6,304 nucleotides of DNA from Paludibacter sp. (GCA_028748945.1 JAQTOL010000198.1:1-6304); one strand, 5' to 3'. Positions 1-6,247 are shown, counted from the first letter of the stretch. Notes: generated from the sequence alone by a model not told the origin. A program made the numbers and translations.

Positions 1-837
1 ATTGTCACAATTAAGATCAAAAGCAATGATCTTAACGGTTGAATAACCCGCATTAGGCATGGCCGGTCCCAAATTGTTATTGATAAAGTTCTTTTCCTCG
101 GTTGAAGTCATCGTCATACTGGGTTCATTATTTGGATTTTCCGGTTCGTTCTGTGGAGTTATGCCCCAAACAGTTATACCCTGTGATTTCATCGCATCCA
201 GGTATTTTACAAAATAATTGGCATAGGCTGCATAATAATTTGTTTTTAAACTTCCACCGATCCAACTGCCGTTCGTTTTCATCCATCTTGGTGCCGACCA
301 CGGAGTTGCCAGGATTTTTATAGCCGGGTTTATTATAAGTATTTTTTTCAAAAGAGGAATAAGATAATTCATATCCGGACCGGCAAGACTAAAATTCAGC
401 ATACTGACATCATTGGCAGTCTCATTATAACTATAATCGGAAGAACTCAAATCGGAAGCACCAATGCTTATGCGCAATACGGAAATTCCCAAACCGGTCG
501 ATTTATCAAATAGCTCATTAAGTAAAGCCGTTTGTTGGGTGGAATTCAAAACATTAATAGCTTCGGCACTTCCTTCCGTTAAACAAAACCCAAAACCATC
601 CATGTTTTGGTAAGTCGTAGCCGGATATAAATAGATTGTTGCATTGGTTGAAGATGCAACAGTACTAAAACTTACAGGGCCTTGTTGCTGTAAAAGTCTG
701 GTCTTATCACCGCTGGTCAACCAGGGAGTAACGGACTGGGATTCAACCACTGTAAATGCAAATGTCAATAGAATTATCAAAGTAATAATTTTACATTGTA
801 AAATTCCAGTCACTTTCAGGTTAAGTTTAGAATTCAT
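1..837 (-). CDS. Secreted glycoside hydrolase family 30 (GH30), N-terminal part, cut by window edge
   Basis: This reading frame runs without a stop from the ATG at 837-835 to the first base of the window, giving 279 residues and no stop codon. Residues 1-16 are a long basic stretch (K4, K8, K16), and about 17-32 form a hydrophobic segment, consistent with a Sec signal peptide cleaved near VES-QS (31-35). GH30 hallmarks follow in order: DGFGFCLTEGSA at 80-91, LRISIGASDLS at 121-131, ATPWSAPRWMKTN at 177-189, and WGITPQNEP at 224-232. In this clan-A (beta/alpha)8-barrel family E231 of the last motif should be the acid/base. The nucleophile glutamate lies outside the window. GH30 members include glucosylceramidases, beta-1,6-glucanases and xylanases, so the substrate cannot be fixed from this half. 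The usual GGAFTE-type motif here reads GFCLTE. A good promoter lies about 75 bases upstream. The family call is firm; specificity is unknown. Confidence 0.9.
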   Translation of the reverse strand, partial: MNSKLNLKVTGILQCKIITLIILLTFAFTVVESQSVTPWLTSGDKTRLLQQQGPVSFSTVASSTNATIYLYPATTYQNMDGFGFCLTEGSAEAINVLNSTQQTALLNELFDKSTGLGISVLRISIGASDLSSSDYSYNETANDVSMLNFSLAGPDMNYLIPLLKKILIINPAIKILATPWSAPRWMKTNGSWIGGSLKTNYYAAYANYFVKYLDAMKSQGITVWGITPQNEPENPNNEPSMTMTSTEEKNFINNNLGPAMPNAGYSTVKIIAFDLNCDN

Positions 838-893
838 ATTATTGAGGTTTTATATATTCGCTCTTTTGTGGATAATTCAGCAAGTTTAGAATT
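823..893. repeat. 12-bp direct repeat across the GH30 leader and start
   Basis: AAGTTTAGAATT (plus-strand reading) occurs at 823-834 and again at 882-893, 59 bases apart. On the transcribed strand one copy lies in the 5' leader and the other directly follows the ATG, where it encodes residues 2-5. An 8-bp direct repeat TATTCGCT (855-862 and 893-900) and a small inverted repeat (872-878 with 889-895, 10-base loop) lie in the same leader. The function is unknown. Confidence 0.5.
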
Positions 894-919
894 ATTCGCT
901 TCACTATCCGGGCTACGCA

Positions 920-951
920 CAAAAATAGAATGGATTTACGATACCACCAAA
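920..951 (-). promoter_or_regulatory. Bacteroidota-type promoter for the GH30 gene
   Basis: Read on the minus strand, TTTG (951-948) is followed by a 20-base spacer and TATTTTTG (927-920). This matches the -33/-7 consensus TTTG / TAnnTTTG of the Bacteroidota primary sigma factor at every defined base. Transcription would start near 914, giving a leader of roughly 75 bases before the ATG at 837. The assignment rests on pattern and position only. Confidence 0.65.
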
Positions 952-983
952 CAAATAGGTGTTTATTTTACACTAAGTCTCAT

Positions 984-1033
984 AACAAAACTGTCTGAAA
1001 TCTCAAAACGTTTGTTTTTATAACTTCAGACAG
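984..1033 (-). terminator. Probable intrinsic terminator of the SemiSWEET gene
   Basis: CTGTCTGAA (991-999) and TTCAGACAG (1025-1033) form a perfect 9-bp stem around a 25-base loop. The loop itself contains the 8-bp palindrome AAACGTTT (1006-1013). On the minus strand the stem is followed by TTTTGTT (990-984). It lies 27 bases past the SemiSWEET stop codon. The long loop makes it a less classical terminator than the one at 1444-1487. Confidence 0.55.
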
Positions 1034-1060
1034 AGAGTTTAACCGGTAATAATAAAACGA

Positions 1061-1342
1061 TTAAATAGCAAGTTTGTCAATACCTTTAATGGTGTTTTTC
1101 AGTTTAATTATAAAAATGTAAACGATCGGGATTAATGACAAAGCATTAGCAGATATAAGCGGGAAATCATTGAGCATGATACCATAAACCAGCCAAAGAG
1201 AGATTGCCACAACGACTATACAATACATCACCAATGAAATACTATGTGTATCCTGCGATCGAAAGACTTTTATCGCCTGTGGAAATTGATTTAAAACGGA
1301 TAACAAAGAAGCAAGAAAACCGACAATCGATAATGCTGACAT
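1061..1342 (-). CDS. SemiSWEET family sugar transporter (MtN3/PQ-loop)
   Basis: A 93-residue, three-helix membrane protein whose length and pattern fit the bacterial SemiSWEETs. These dimerise to form a passive sugar uniporter in the inner membrane. Hydrophobic segments lie at about 4-20, 35-56 and 61-80. The first helix ends in the PQ motif (P21-Q22), followed by the typical loop and SIS segment (34-36). W50 and N66 stand 16 residues apart, the same spacing as the sugar-pocket Trp and Asn described for the Leptospira SemiSWEET (recalled as W48 and N64), which suggests an intact binding site. The start at 1342 is the first ATG and sits about 30 bases below a good -7 element; its leader is A/T-rich without a Shine-Dalgarno. 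A terminator precedes its promoter and another follows the gene, so it is probably monocistronic. The sugar is not predictable. Its neighbour is a secreted glycosidase, so uptake of released sugar is a reasonable guess. Confidence 0.9.
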   Translation of the reverse strand: MSALSIVGFLASLLSVLNQFPQAIKVFRSQDTHSISLVMYCIVVVAISLWLVYGIMLNDFPLISANALSLIPIVYIFIIKLKNTIKGIDKLAI

Positions 1343-1371
1343 AGTGTTTTATATTTAAATTGTTTTGGGCA

Positions 1372-1402
1372 CAAAAATAGAAAAGAAATTGGATAAATCA
1401 AT
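1372..1402 (-). promoter_or_regulatory. Bacteroidota-type promoter for the SemiSWEET gene
   Basis: On the minus strand ATTG (1402-1399, one mismatch to TTTG) precedes a 19-base spacer and a perfect -7 element TATTTTTG (1379-1372). The predicted leader is about 25 bases. The sequence around the -7 element is identical over 14 bases to that of the GH30 promoter. Confidence 0.55.
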
Positions 1403-1443
1403 CGTCATTAAAAAAAAGACTTATTTCGGTAGAAATCTATATC

Positions 1444-1487
1444 AAAAAAAGACAGCGAGAGTTTCATTTTAGAATGAACTCTCGCTG
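1444..1487 (-). terminator. Strong intrinsic terminator at the end of the mpl-dCMP deaminase-ctp operon
   Basis: CAGCGAGAG (1453-1461) pairs perfectly with CTCTCGCTG (1479-1487). The stem continues inward for six more pairs past a single bulged T (1464) to a four-base loop (1469-1472). On the minus strand it is followed within two bases by seven T residues (1450-1444). It lies about 65 bases after the protease stop codon and about 40 bases before the SemiSWEET promoter, insulating the two units. Confidence 0.85.
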
Positions 1488-1550
1488 GTTTATTTATAAT
1501 TTTGTGAGCTAAAAATGATTAAATCAGAAATTCAATCCTCTAAAACCATA

Positions 1551-3164
1551 TTATTTTTTCTTCTTTCTCATTTCTTCCAACGCTTTTTTCACAGTCATAT
1601 CGTCCTTGTAAAGCAATGGATAAAAATCGGCATCACCCAGTGTATTCCTTGAGATATAAGCCTTAAGTTGCTCAAGCATGATTTTCTTTGAGATATTTAT
1701 TTCTTTCCGATTGGCGACAACCGATTTTGAAGTTGCAAAAGCTACAAATTTTGTCAGCAGATCCTGTTCATCCAAATATTTGTCCATTTGCTTCCAGTTT
1801 TTCATTTTCTTTAATGTTGACCGGTTTTTGTCGGCATATTGAAACGCATATTGATACAGATAACCATAATTGATTATTTTATTTAAATAAGGTGTATAAT
1901 CCGATGTATCACGTGGTACAAAAATATCCGGCATAATTCCACCGCCACCATAAACCGTACGACCTCCGACTGTTTTATATTTAAGAGAATCATTCATGTG
2001 TATGCTGTCTCTTGAATCGAATTCGCCGTGTTTAAAGCGGTTCAAAATATCCATTTCATAGGCTTCTGATTTTCCTTTCTCATAATACTTCTGGATGCAT
2101 CGACCTGAAGGCGTATAGTAACGAGCTACAGTTAGACGTACAGCTGAACCGTCGGACAATCCCATTTGCTGTTGAACCAATCCCTTTCCAAACGAACGAC
2201 GTCCTATAATCAGACCCCTGTCATTATCCTGAATAGCACCCGAGAAAATTTCACTGGCTGAGGCAGAAAACTCATCAATCAGTATAATAACCGGCGAATT
2301 TATGCAACTTCCTTTTCCATCCGATTTTGATTCAAATCGTGGGTATGCATTCCCTTTGGCGTAAACAATCATTCGACCGGCAGGTAAAAATTCATTCACC
2401 ATATTAATAGCCTGATCCATTAATCCTCCGGGATTTTCACGCAAATCTATAATATATTTTTTCGCTCCCTGATTTTTTAATTTAGCAATAGCATCTAAAA
2501 ATTCGGAGTATGTTTTTTCGGCAAATTTATTTACTTTAATAAAACCAACCTGAGGTTCAATCATATAGGCAATATCAACGGAATTAACCGGAATTTCTCC
2601 ACGGGTAATGGTATAGTGTAATATTTCGGAGGTGTTATTTCGACGAATACCCAGTTTTACTTTTGATTTTTCTGGTCCGCGAAGTTTTTTAAGCACTTTC
2701 TCATTGGTAATGGTTTTTCCGACAAATGCAGAATCGTCAACCTGCACAATTCTGTCACCGGCCAGTAAACCGACTTTTTCGGACGGACCTCCACTCACTA
2801 TGGCAACAACCATAACGGTATCATTCTGGATATTAAATTGAACCCCAATACCACTAAAACTTCCTTCCAATTCTTCGTTTACCTTTTGCAAATCGGATGC
2901 AGGAATGTAAACCGAATGCGGATCAAGTTTTGAAACCATATCGGTCATCATCTCTTCCGTCATCACGTCGGTATTTACCGAGTCGACATATTGAGCCTTA
3001 ATAATGGATAGCAACTCATCAATTTTACTGTGTGCACCCGAACGTGAAAAAGCTCCGGAGAATCCCGAAGCAATGTGTCGGACAGATAACATATTCCCTA
3101 AGAATAAACCACTCAGAACGGAAACAAATACAACCAAAACCAACAATAAATTCTTTTTATTCAT
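1551..3164 (-). CDS. C-terminal processing protease, S41 family, membrane-anchored, with PDZ domain
   Basis: From the ATG at 3164-3162 the protein has 537 residues. A hydrophobic segment at about 5-26 follows MNKK and should be an uncleaved anchor or signal, placing the protease in the periplasm. Next come the tail-specific protease N-terminal region (about 45-95), a PDZ domain (about 97-190; SGIGVQF and GPSEKVGLLAGDRI) that binds substrate C-termini, and the S41 core (about 205-365). The Ser/Lys dyad is intact: S302 is the middle serine of SASAS and K327 lies in SFGKGLVQ. Their 25-residue spacing is that of Prc/CtpA. IDLRENPGG (239-247) is also typical. A lysine-rich helical tail ends the protein. 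Two upstream in-frame ATGs (3206 and 3185) would add 14 or 7 residues. I prefer 3164 because the protein then starts as a compact signal-anchor and the other two sit in a hairpin. It is the last gene of the operon, 81 bases after the deaminase. Physiological substrates are unknown. Confidence 0.93.
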   Translation of the reverse strand: MNKKNLLLVLVVFVSVLSGLFLGNMLSVRHIASGFSGAFSRSGAHSKIDELLSIIKAQYVDSVNTDVMTEEMMTDMVSKLDPHSVYIPASDLQKVNEELEGSFSGIGVQFNIQNDTVMVVAIVSGGPSEKVGLLAGDRIVQVDDSAFVGKTITNEKVLKKLRGPEKSKVKLGIRRNNTSEILHYTITRGEIPVNSVDIAYMIEPQVGFIKVNKFAEKTYSEFLDAIAKLKNQGAKKYIIDLRENPGGLMDQAINMVNEFLPAGRMIVYAKGNAYPRFESKSDGKGSCINSPVIILIDEFSASASEIFSGAIQDNDRGLIIGRRSFGKGLVQQQMGLSDGSAVRLTVARYYTPSGRCIQKYYEKGKSEAYEMDILNRFKHGEFDSRDSIHMNDSLKYKTVGGRTVYGGGGIMPDIFVPRDTSDYTPYLNKIINYGYLYQYAFQYADKNRSTLKKMKNWKQMDKYLDEQDLLTKFVAFATSKSVVANRKEINISKKIMLEQLKAYISRNTLGDADFYPLLYKDDMTVKKALEEMRKKKK

Positions 3165-3178
3165 TTTTTTATAGTCAA

Positions 3179-3206
3179 ATGCCATTAGTCTGATATCTAA
3201 TGGCAT
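3179..3206. repeat. 10-bp inverted repeat in the protease leader
   Basis: ATGCCATTAG (3179-3188) and CTAATGGCAT (3197-3206) are perfect reverse complements around an 8-base loop. In the minus-strand transcript the hairpin ends 14 bases before the preferred ATG at 3164. Two alternative in-frame AUGs (3206-3204 and 3185-3183) fall within its two arms. No U-tract follows, so it is not a classical terminator. It could be a translational or mRNA-stability element, or an operator-like site. Confidence 0.6.
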
Positions 3207-3245
3207 AAATTAATATTTTAAGAGATGCGAAGAAACAAAATGAGA

Positions 3246-3674
3246 TTACTCAACCGGAAGTTCCAGAAAAACCACTTCTATCTTAGCACGTTCCAACAAT
3301 TCCACCCCATCCATAATGCGGTATTTCTCGCCATACACCACCCTTTTAATGCCGGATTGTACGATTAACTTGGCACATTCAATACAGGGGGAAGCAGTTA
3401 CATATAAAGTTGCGTTATCGCTGCTATTGTGTGAGCGGGCAACTTTGCTGATAGCATTGGCTTCGGCGTGTAGAACATAAGGTTTTGATACATTGTTCTC
3501 ATCTTCACATTTATTTTCAAATCCCGACGGGGTTCCATTGTAACCATCCGAAATAATCATCTTGTTTTTCACCAATAAAGCACCTACTTTTCGTCTTTCA
3601 CAGTAGGAATTTTCCGCCCAGATACGAGCCATACGCATATATCGTTGATCTAATAAAAGTTGTTTCTCTGTCAT
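3246..3674 (-). CDS. dCMP deaminase (ComEB-like cytidine/deoxycytidylate deaminase)
   Basis: This 142-residue cytoplasmic zinc enzyme should deaminate dCMP to dUMP, supplying thymidylate synthase. The zinc site is complete: H69-A70-E71 (E71 is the proton shuttle) and the PCxxC motif P96-C97-I98-E99-C100. GYNGTPSG (44-51) is characteristic of the deoxycytidylate deaminase/ComE group rather than of cytidine or tRNA-adenosine deaminases. SGIKRVVYG (107-115) continues the deaminase fold. The length is normal for the bacterial single-domain form. The start at 3674 gives MTEKQLLLDQRYM, the usual beginning of these proteins; the leader is A/T-rich. It follows mpl by 47 bases and precedes the protease on the same strand with no clear promoter or terminator between, so it is read as the middle gene of the operon. 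Whether it has the allosteric dCTP/dTTP control of some relatives cannot be told. Confidence 0.92.
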   Translation of the reverse strand: MTEKQLLLDQRYMRMARIWAENSYCERRKVGALLVKNKMIISDGYNGTPSGFENKCEDENNVSKPYVLHAEANAISKVARSHNSSDNATLYVTASPCIECAKLIVQSGIKRVVYGEKYRIMDGVELLERAKIEVVFLELPVE

Positions 3675-3721
3675 ATTTAAATCTTGTTTTTGCCTGAAGG
3701 AGTGTTATTAAATTTCGTCCC

Positions 3722-5092
3722 TTATTTCTTGTTTAAGAGTTCTTTCGCAAAATCAATCAGGTTCACACCCGAGAAATTACCGGAAGTCATCAATAGCAAA
3801 GCCGAATTGTCATAATTCAATTCACGGAGTTTTTTTTGTAAGGCATTTGAATCGGTGAAAACCGACAAATTATTGCCGCCAAAAGCCTGTTTCACCTGTT
3901 CAGGTTGAATTTCCTTCAAGTGTTTATGTTTTATCACTTCGGGATCATAGTACACGAAAGCAATGTCCGCTTCGCCCATGCAATTTGCATATTGCGGTAA
4001 AAAATCTTCCGTCAGGCTGCTGAATGTGTGCAATTCCATACAAGCTATCAGTTTTTTATCAGGATATTGATGTCTGACTGCTTTTACGGTAGCTTTCAAT
4101 TTGGAAGGTGAATGCGCAAAGTCTTTGTAAGCAACAGAAGAAGTCGTTTCTACAATTTTTTGCAAGCGGTTGGATGCCCCTGAAAAACCGGGAATAACGG
4201 AATAAAATTGTTCATCAGTCACACCAATCTGACGGCATGCCAGCCGCGCGGCATTTAAGTTCTGTAAATTATGCTCTCCAAAGATATTCAACCGGACATC
4301 ACCTTTCTTGGTTTTCAGAAAGGTTATTCCGTCTATAACTTCATATTCAGGAGTATTGTAAGGAAAAGGGACAATGTCCCGGCGAAGATGCTGTGCTATT
4401 TCATTCAAATTTTCATCGCCATCAAAATAAATCAACCGCCCTTGCACTTCCATCAGTTCGGTAAACTTTCTGAATTGTTCCACGTAATTTTCAAAAGTCG
4501 GGAAAACATTGATATGATCCCAGGCTATTCCTGTGAGTACGGCAATATGCGCCTTATACAAATGAAATTTGGGTCGTCTGTCAATGGGTGATGTCAGGTA
4601 TTCATCGCCTTCAAATACGGCAATACGGGAGTCATACGAAAGTTTTACCATGTTGTCGAAACCTTCAATCTGAGCTCCAACCATATAATCGGCCTCAATA
4701 TTGAGTTGTTTCAAAACATACAAAATCATCGCCGTGGTGGTTGTTTTTCCATGACTTCCACCCACAACAATACGGGTTTTGCTCCTGGTTTGTTGGAACA
4801 GGTATTCCGGAAAAGAATAAATTTTCAAATTGAGTTCACGGGCGCGAATCAACTCCGGATTATCTTCCGTGGCATGCATTCCCAGAATCACAGCTTGTAA
4901 GCCGGAATGGATCTTGTCGGGGAACCAGCCCATCTTTTCGGGTAAAAGTTTATACTCTTTGAGCCGGCTATACGAAGGTTCAAAGATTTCATCATCCGAA
5001 CCGGTAACCTGAAAATTGGCTTTTTTACTAATAGCAATGGCTAAGTTGTGCATGGCAGCTCCACCAATGGCGATAAAATGAACTCGTTGCAT
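3722..5092 (-). CDS. mpl: Mur ligase of Mpl type (UDP-MurNAc : murein tripeptide ligase)
   Basis: A 456-residue cytoplasmic Mur ligase. Mpl joins L-Ala-gamma-D-Glu-meso-DAP tripeptide, recovered from old wall, to UDP-N-acetylmuramate using ATP. Domains run in order. A Rossmann-like UDP-binding domain (about 1-100) contains IGGAAMHNLA (9-18) and GSD (31-33). The central ATPase has a P-loop GGSHGKTTTT (111-120, K116), EGDEY (161-165), the WDHINVFPT segment (191-199) and GEHNLQNLNAA (272-282). The C-terminal domain carries DFAHSPSKL (324-332), ELHTFSSL (353-360) and SGNFSG (437-442). The overall pattern fits the Bacteroidota proteins commonly named Mpl. MurC is the main alternative; placement outside a division/cell-wall cluster argues against it. 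Some substrate-side motifs differ from E. coli Mpl. The ATG at 5092 starts directly on the first beta strand, as expected. First gene of the operon, with a promoter about 60 bases upstream. Confidence 0.85.
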   Translation of the reverse strand: MQRVHFIAIGGAAMHNLAIAISKKANFQVTGSDDEIFEPSYSRLKEYKLLPEKMGWFPDKIHSGLQAVILGMHATEDNPELIRARELNLKIYSFPEYLFQQTRSKTRIVVGGSHGKTTTTAMILYVLKQLNIEADYMVGAQIEGFDNMVKLSYDSRIAVFEGDEYLTSPIDRRPKFHLYKAHIAVLTGIAWDHINVFPTFENYVEQFRKFTELMEVQGRLIYFDGDENLNEIAQHLRRDIVPFPYNTPEYEVIDGITFLKTKKGDVRLNIFGEHNLQNLNAARLACRQIGVTDEQFYSVIPGFSGASNRLQKIVETTSSVAYKDFAHSPSKLKATVKAVRHQYPDKKLIACMELHTFSSLTEDFLPQYANCMGEADIAFVYYDPEVIKHKHLKEIQPEQVKQAFGGNNLSVFTDSNALQKKLRELNYDNSALLLMTSGNFSGVNLIDFAKELLNKK

Positions 5093-5095
5093 ACG

Positions 5096-5127
5096 GTTGG
5101 TTGGATGAATGTTTTTAGTTATTTTTG
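5096..5127 (+). promoter_or_regulatory. Possible plus-strand promoter facing the metallo-hydrolase gene
   Basis: GTTG (5096-5099, one mismatch), a 20-base spacer and a perfect -7 element TATTTTTG (5120-5127). It would make a leader of about 235 bases to the ATG at 5367 and would run through the mpl promoter in the opposite direction. Weaker -7-like octamers ending in C instead of G (5293-5300 and 5324-5331) lie closer to the gene but lack a well-spaced TTTG. Which of these is used is unclear. Confidence 0.35.
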
Positions 5128-5147
5128 TCCGTGGAATTATGGAAACG

Positions 5148-5178
5148 CAAATGTAGTAAAAAGTTCGTCAAGTTCATA
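5148..5178 (-). promoter_or_regulatory. Bacteroidota-type promoter for the mpl operon
   Basis: Minus-strand TATG (5178-5175, one mismatch to TTTG), a 19-base spacer and a perfect -7 element TACATTTG (5155-5148). Transcription would start near 5141, about 50 bases before the mpl ATG. The upstream side lies within the AAGTT repeat tract. Confidence 0.55.
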
Positions 5179-5216
5179 GAATTTTAAAGTTCATAAAGTT
5201 TTGAAGTTATAAAGTT
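5161..5216. repeat. Degenerate AAGTT tandem repeat upstream of mpl
   Basis: AAGTT occurs six times, starting at 5161, 5170, 5187, 5196, 5204 and 5212, so the period is 8-9 bases with one interval doubled. Longer units are AAGTTCATA (5170-5178), AAGTTCATAAAG (5187-5198) and AAGTTATAAAG (5204-5214). The tract begins just upstream of the mpl -7 element and overlaps its -33 region. It may be simple slippage-derived sequence or a binding-site array. Confidence 0.6.
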
Positions 5217-5366
5217 AGAATTACCGGAAGATTACACGAAATGAAGGTACCTAAAGTGTATGTTTTAAAATCTTTATACATTCTGTGTTGATTATCTTTC
5301 GGACATGACAATTGCTGATTTAGTATTTTTCCACTGCATCCATTTTTTACTTTAAAATAACACAAA

Positions 5367-6194
5367 ATGAAACTACATAAAATAGAAGCAGGTAATTTTC
5401 AGGTTGATGGCGGTGCAGCATTCGGTGTCGTACCCAAACGGGTCTGGCAGAAACGCTATCCCTGTAACGACGATAATTTTTGCCGGTTTGCGATGCGCTG
5501 TTTGTTAATAGATACAGGCGAAAAGCTTATTCTTATCGATTCAGGAACAGGGGACAAACAGCTTGAATACCTGAAATATTACGATTTTATTGCTGTGATT
5601 AATTTCGACTCCGAACTAAAAAAACTAGGATATTCTGCTACGGATATAACCGATGTGATTCTTACTCATTTGCATTTCGATCATTGTGGTGGTTGTACTT
5701 ATTATAATGCTGATCGTACCAAAATTGAACTGACCTTTCCAAACGCTACACATTGGGTTGGAGAAGCGCAATGGAATAACTTTTTGAAACCGAATATACG
5801 TGAAGGTGATTCGTATTTCCCCGAAAATATGTTAGTGGTTCAGGAAGCAGGAAAACTTCGTCTGGTCACTGAAAATGAATGGCTTTGTCCCGAAGTGGAG
5901 CTGAGACTTTTTAATGGACACACCGTTGGACAACTGGTGAGCTATATTCACACAGAGAAAAAGACAATTGTCTATGTCGGAGATGTAATACCCATAGCTG
6001 CGAGTCTACCCGTTTCCTGGATTTCGGCTTATGACACCTACCCCATTACATCCATGGAAGAAAAAAGAGCCTTGCTGGATGAAGCGGCGGAAAAACATCA
6101 AACATTAATGTTTGAGCACGATGCCTATACGGAATGTTGCACGGTGAAAGAAGTATTCGGGAAATACCGTGTGGAAGAAAGTTTTCCATTATAA
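5367..6194 (+). CDS. Metallo-beta-lactamase-fold hydrolase, substrate unknown
   Basis: A 275-residue protein without signal peptide or membrane segment, so probably cytoplasmic. The dinuclear metal site of the MBL superfamily is complete: H101, H103, D105 and H106 in THLHFDHCGG, H185 in NGHTVGQ, D206 in YVGDVIP and H251 in FEHD. The N-terminal part (FQVDGGAAFGVVPKRVW, 11-27) followed by CLLIDTGEKLILIDSGTG (45-62) resembles a broad group often labelled N-acyl-homoserine-lactonase-like hydrolases. That label does not establish lactonase activity. The start at 5367 follows an A-rich leader (AACACAAA) without a Shine-Dalgarno, normal for this phylum, and the protein opens directly on the first beta strand. 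It is divergent from the mpl operon, stands alone on the plus strand and stops inside a strong hairpin. Context gives no clue to the substrate. Confidence 0.9.
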   Translation: MKLHKIEAGNFQVDGGAAFGVVPKRVWQKRYPCNDDNFCRFAMRCLLIDTGEKLILIDSGTGDKQLEYLKYYDFIAVINFDSELKKLGYSATDITDVILTHLHFDHCGGCTYYNADRTKIELTFPNATHWVGEAQWNNFLKPNIREGDSYFPENMLVVQEAGKLRLVTENEWLCPEVELRLFNGHTVGQLVSYIHTEKKTIVYVGDVIPIAASLPVSWISAYDTYPITSMEEKRALLDEAAEKHQTLMFEHDAYTECCTVKEVFGKYRVEESFPL

Positions 6195-6234
6195 GAAAAG
6201 AGCATAATTCAGCAATTGAATTATGCTCTTTTCT
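6194..6234. terminator. Bidirectional intrinsic terminator between convergent genes
   Basis: AGAAAAGAGCATAATTC (6194-6210) and GAATTATGCTCTTTTCT (6218-6234) form a perfect 17-bp stem with a 7-base loop. The A-rich outer left arm and T-rich outer right arm give both transcripts a GCTCTTTTCT 3' arm, so it can end transcription from either side. The left arm begins on the last base of the metallo-hydrolase stop codon, and the right arm ends 13 bases before the stop of the minus-strand gene at 6248. Confidence 0.85.
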
Positions 6235-6247
6235 GAATCCTGTTTTA

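Noticed and set aside
102..889. Plus-strand open frames of 73 and 81 codons
   Set aside because: Both are antisense to the GH30 coding sequence or its leader. The minus-strand frame carries clear GH30 motifs over its whole length.
3165..3206. Longer protease start at the ATG at 3206, adding 14 residues
   Set aside because: The extension puts charged residues ahead of a compact MNKK signal-anchor and would be encoded by the hairpin. I chose 3164 but kept the alternative in the annotation.
3207..3245. A possible internal promoter before the protease (TCATTTTG at 3243-3236, minus strand)
   Set aside because: The -7 element has a mismatch at a key position and there is no TTTG at the right distance upstream.
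4271..4591. A 106-codon plus-strand open frame inside mpl
   Set aside because: It is antisense to conserved Mur ligase sequence, lacks promoter or family features, and reads as a shadow frame.
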